Origin: Taibaiella helva
Lineage (GTDB): Bacteria; Bacteroidota; Bacteroidia; Chitinophagales; Chitinophagaceae
Length of the DNA stretch: 64,000 bases
Reading direction: 5' to 3'
Assembly: GCF_003545695.1 (NCBI RefSeq)
Contig: NZ_QUZZ01000003.1
Span: 372,001-436,000 of the forward strand
The notes below the pieces were generated by a model that saw only the letters and a list, made by a program, of their open reading frames with translations, was not told the DNA's origin and searched no databases. The position numbers and the translations under genes were made by a program. Below, piece by piece: positions 61,193 through 64,000 of this stretch (position 1 is its first letter; each line of letters opens with the position of its first letter).

Positions 61193-62173
61193 ATGGGAAA
61201 AGAAGATGTCATTGCCATTACCGGCGCCGCCGGCTTTATTGGCAGCTGCATGGTGGCGCATCTCAACCATCTCGGCTTTGAACAGCTGGTGCTGGTAGAC
61301 GATTTCTCGGACGAGAAAAAAGTATATAACCTCAAAGGCAGCAAATACCTGTATAAGGTCCATCGCGAGCAATTCTCTGAATGGCTGAAGACCCACCCGG
61401 ATAAGATCGCAGTGATCTATCACCTGGGCGCCCGTACCGATACTACCGAACCTGATTATGAGGTGTTCCGCAGCCTTAACCTGGAGTATTCCAAAAGCGT
61501 ATGGGAGTATTGTGTAGAGCACAATGTACCCCTGGTCTACGCCTCCTCTGCGGCGACCTACGGCAATGGTGAGCTGGGATATACAGACGATGAAACGCTG
61601 ATCCCTGAGCTGAAGCCTCTCAACGCCTACGGTATTTCCAAAAACGAATTTGATATATGGGCGCTGGAACAGAAACGCCGGCCGCCTTTCTGGGCCGGTC
61701 TCAAGTTCTTCAATGTATACGGGCCAAATGAATACCATAAGGGCCGGATGGCTTCGGTGGTGTTTCATGCTTACCAGCAGATCAAGGAAAGAGGCTATAT
61801 CCGCCTGTTCCGATCTCATAACCCGCAATACAAGGACGGAGAGCAGCTGCGCGATTTCATTTATGTGAAAGACCTGCTGTCGGTGATGAGCTGGCTGATG
61901 GAGCAACATCCTGCCAGTGGTATCTATAACCTGGGTACTGGTAAGGCGCGTACCTTTAATGACCTGGCACATACCCTCTTCTCGGTATTGAATATCCCCG
62001 GCAAGATCGAATACATCGACACGCCCGAAGATATACGGGCCAACTACCAGTATTATACCGAAGCGGATATGAGCAAGCTGAGGGCGGCGGGTTACGACAA
62101 ACCCTTCTTTACACTGGAGCAGGGCATCAGCGATTACCTCGTCCGTTATCTCGAACAAGCCCGCTATTTCTGA
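61193..62173 (+). CDS. hldD: ADP-glyceromanno-heptose 6-epimerase
   Basis: A 326-residue short-chain epimerase that converts ADP-D-glycero-heptose to the L-glycero form for LPS core. It shows the NAD-binding GAAGFIGSCMVAHLN, YASSAATYGNGELGY, and the catalytic Tyr-x3-Lys in NAYGISKNEFD; KFFNVYGPNEYHKG follows. Length is standard. It lies 20 bases after the His-rich gene and may share its transcript. Its presence implies a heptose-containing envelope sugar or a related nucleotide heptose. Confidence 0.94.
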   Translation: MGKEDVIAITGAAGFIGSCMVAHLNHLGFEQLVLVDDFSDEKKVYNLKGSKYLYKVHREQFSEWLKTHPDKIAVIYHLGARTDTTEPDYEVFRSLNLEYSKSVWEYCVEHNVPLVYASSAATYGNGELGYTDDETLIPELKPLNAYGISKNEFDIWALEQKRRPPFWAGLKFFNVYGPNEYHKGRMASVVFHAYQQIKERGYIRLFRSHNPQYKDGEQLRDFIYVKDLLSVMSWLMEQHPASGIYNLGTGKARTFNDLAHTLFSVLNIPGKIEYIDTPEDIRANYQYYTEADMSKLRAAGYDKPFFTLEQGISDYLVRYLEQARYF

Positions 62174-62305
62174 TCTGTTGCATTGAATTACATATAAGCA
62201 ACTATAAAAACAAAGCATGCGACGGAGCTATCCTTACCGGAAGGCTCCATCGCTGTTTTATGGAAATTTGATCCAGCTGCTTCTGTAAGATAAAATAACT
62301 ATCTT

Positions 62306-63148
62306 ATGGAAAGCGAAAACATTCTCAGGGCCGACTATCTCGACCTGATCTTTGCACACCGCAATAAACAGTATGGCGGCTATGAGCTGCGCAAGCATTA
62401 CAACAGCCGTGCGTTGAAGGCGCTCCTTCTTACCTGTGCATTGCTGCTGCTGGGCATCGGTATCCCGGCGCTGCTGGGGAATACCAAACCCTTGCCCGCA
62501 GCTGCGTCCACGGTAGTACGCGAGGTGGAGATCCACAGCATCGATATGCCGGAGCCGCCCGAAGCGCCGAAGCCACCGGAACACAAAGCTGCCGACGCGC
62601 CATCGGTAGCGAATACCATACGGAATACAGAACCGGAGATCGTACCCACTAATGATGTGAAGCCCGATCTCAAGCCGCCAACACGCGACGAGCTGATCGA
62701 CGCGGTTTCGGGGCCGGTGAGCAACCCCGGTAATGGCGGTGATCACCCTGCGACCACTGCGGATAAGCCGGAAGGGCCCGCCGGCAGCGGCGACCGGACG
62801 GGATCGGTAACCGGCAGCGGACCGGGCAAGGAGCAGCCACACGATTTCGTAGAGGAGATGCCGGAGTTTCCCGGTGGCAGGAAAGCGCTGATGGCCTATC
62901 TGAAACAGAACCTCTCTTACCCGGTGGCCGCGCGCAGCGATGGCATCGAAGGAAAAGTCATCATCCGCTTTGTGGTAGATGTTGACGGGAATATAGAAAG
63001 TGCAACGGTGCTCAGGGGTATTGGCGGCGGCTGCGATAAGGAAGCCTTACGCGTGGTCAATGCTATGCCGCGCTGGAAGCCCGGCCGGCAAGGCGGTCAT
63101 CCGGTAAAGGTGTATTTCATGTTGCCCGTCTCTTTCGCCCTGAACTAA
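62306..63148 (+). CDS. Energy transducer TonB
   Basis: A 280-residue TonB. The N-terminus (DYLDLIFAHRNKQYGGYELRK) is the usual Bacteroidota cytoplasmic lead, followed by one membrane helix (ALLLTCALLLLGIGIPALL), a Pro-rich periplasmic spacer (EPPEAPKPPEHK) and a C-terminal TonB domain (EFPGGRKALMAYLKQNLSYP, GKVIIRFVVDVDG, MPRWKPGRQGG). It passes proton-motive energy to TonB-dependent receptors, such as the two in this window. No ExbB/ExbD genes are adjacent. Confidence 0.93.
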   Translation: MESENILRADYLDLIFAHRNKQYGGYELRKHYNSRALKALLLTCALLLLGIGIPALLGNTKPLPAAASTVVREVEIHSIDMPEPPEAPKPPEHKAADAPSVANTIRNTEPEIVPTNDVKPDLKPPTRDELIDAVSGPVSNPGNGGDHPATTADKPEGPAGSGDRTGSVTGSGPGKEQPHDFVEEMPEFPGGRKALMAYLKQNLSYPVAARSDGIEGKVIIRFVVDVDGNIESATVLRGIGGGCDKEALRVVNAMPRWKPGRQGGHPVKVYFMLPVSFALN

Positions 63149-63150
63149 AA

Positions 63151-63194
63151 AGAGAAAGGATATCTCCGGTATTTGCAGGAGATATCCTTTCTCT
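63151..63194. terminator. Strong terminator after tonB
   Basis: Perfect 17-base arms (63151-63167 and 63178-63194) with a 10-base loop; flanks are A and T rich. It ends the tonB gene and perhaps the convergent secreted-protein gene. Confidence 0.85.
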
Positions 63195-63219
63195 ATGAAT
63201 TATAAGCGGCGGCAGTTCG

Positions 63220-63612
63220 CTAGTTGATGCGTACCCATATGGCGCCGGAGGCAATGGGGCCGTTCAGCTGGAAAATATTCAGACCCGGTTGTATGCTGAT
63301 CACGCCATCGGGTGTGCTGGAGCTGCTGTTGTAAATGCTGGCTTTGGCGCCCACCGGCGGGTTGCTGAAAAACAGGGTTACCGTAGCATCATCCTGGATG
63401 GCGTATTGTAATACGCCGGCCCGGGTACCGCCCGCAGCGATATTGCTGAAAGTCACCATGTCGATAGGAGAAGTAAAACTGATGTTCGTCAGGGTTGACG
63501 CCGTGTTGTTCTCAACCCAAAGGTCGCATGCAGAATTCTGAGCTGCAGCTTTGAAGCCGCTAAAGGAAACCAGGGCCAGGAGGAGGAGAGACAGGAAGGT
63601 GGCTTTGCGCAT
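63220..63612 (-). CDS. Small secreted protein of unknown function
   Basis: A 130-residue protein with a signal peptide (MRKATFLSLLLLALVSFSGFKAAAQ) and a beta-rich, Ser/Asn/Thr-rich mature part (DLWVENNTASTLTNISF, VTLFFSNPPVGAKASIYN). I recognise no family. The ATG at 63612 was chosen because it begins the signal peptide; the frame is open to 63714 without support. Confidence 0.75.
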   Translation of the reverse strand: MRKATFLSLLLLALVSFSGFKAAAQNSACDLWVENNTASTLTNISFTSPIDMVTFSNIAAGGTRAGVLQYAIQDDATVTLFFSNPPVGAKASIYNSSSSTPDGVISIQPGLNIFQLNGPIASGAIWVRIN

Positions 63613-63828
63613 TTTGTTTGGTTTTAGTTTGGTTTTAAATAAAGTATTGCTGTGAAGATATCCCATTTGCGTAAAGCCGGGATCAGTGACATCCTGCTCT
63701 TTTTCGGAACACAAAAAGTAAAGAACTGTTTATTTTTTATAGTCAGTTATTTGCAAGGGCGAATAATAATTACCTGCAAAAATTAATGGCATTTACCGGA
63801 AAGAGCTATAGCGTTTAACCTGTAACGC

Positions 63829-64000
63829 TTATGCTGTTTGTACTTTGGTCTGTTGCCCTGGTGCGCCTTCATACTTGACAAAGAACGCGATCCATATCGA
63901 ACGGGAAAGCCGCATGAGGATGGGTTGTATCAATATCGTCACGGCAATATTGATGCCCAGCCACCAGAAGATGCGGTTGTCATGCAGAGAGATACCTACT
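63829..64000 (-). CDS. Partial DUF983 membrane protein (C-terminal end)
   Basis: Only the last 56 or so codons are inside the window; the gene runs off the right edge. The minus-strand reading gives SLHDNRIFWWLGINIAVT, then IQPILMRLSRSIWIAFFVKY and a polar end. This closely resembles the C-terminus of Bacteroidota DUF983 proteins, small membrane proteins with an N-terminal zinc-ribbon-like region and unknown role. The N-terminus is not visible. Confidence 0.75.
   Translation of the reverse strand, partial: VGISLHDNRIFWWLGINIAVTILIQPILMRLSRSIWIAFFVKYEGAPGQQTKVQTA

Noticed and set aside
61175-62218. A 347-codon minus-strand open frame opposite hldD
   Set aside because: Antisense to an intact HldD with the NAD and Tyr-Lys motifs.

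Overview
The window is a 64 kb stretch of ordinary chromosome from a Bacteroidota bacterium, most likely of the Chitinophagia/Chitinophagaceae type. This placement is inferred from content, not from a search. It carries type IX secretion (T9SS) and gliding genes (porU, porV, gldJ, a gldE-like gene), several secreted proteins with T9SS C-terminal sorting tails, Oar-like and ordinary TonB-dependent receptors, and Bacteroidota-typical families (DUF5777, DUF4834, DUF6600, DUF983). Upstream regions often contain the phylum's TAnnTTTG -7 box and rarely a clear Shine-Dalgarno. I saw no tRNA, rRNA, CRISPR array, insertion sequence, prophage or origin.

Layout. 0.1-7.3 kb: DNA maintenance and repair (mutY-ssb-gldE on the minus strand; recJ, ung and an S4 RNA-binding gene on the plus strand). 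7.4-17.8 kb: a T9SS-tagged metzincin protease, a T9SS-tagged cupredoxin, a YceI gene fused by a 4-base overlap to a beta-propeller sensor kinase plus LytTR regulator, and then a compact operon of OB-fold, cytochrome c, cytochrome c, YceI and DUF5777 barrel genes that looks like an uncharacterised envelope redox module. 17.8-25.3 kb: a MarR repressor divergent from a TonB-dependent receptor with two matching palindromic operators, then a DUF72 gene and a large Oar-like receptor. 25.4-29.5 kb: an orphan GG-leader RiPP (lanthipeptide-like) precursor, a desaturase closely resembling eukaryotic sphingolipid delta-4 desaturases, a DUF502 gene, ispF and porV. 29.7-41.5 kb: porU, an FtsX-like permease, an M23 peptidase, ftsK and an ABC exporter. 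41.6-48.8 kb: an outer-membrane barrel, DUF4834, an ECF sigma factor, an EEP-domain protein, a catalytically intact rhomboid next to a rhomboid that has lost its catalytic residues, a nucleotidyltransferase and a class III aminotransferase. 48.9-57.6 kb: a DUF6600 protein with a long Gln/Arg repeat tail, gldJ, a NUDIX hydrolase, a T9SS type B protein, a glucosaminidase with LysM and an O-methyltransferase. 57.6-64 kb: a LOG-family protein, tgt, an LptF/G-type permease, a His-rich membrane-anchored protein, hldD, tonB, a secreted unknown and the cut-off end of a DUF983 gene.

The genes most worth following are the DEGS-like desaturase (possible bacterial 4,5-unsaturated sphingolipids), the orphan Cys-rich RiPP precursor, the redox operon with its own sensor system, and the MarR twin operators. 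All functions are read from motifs and family resemblance; no search or structure prediction was run.
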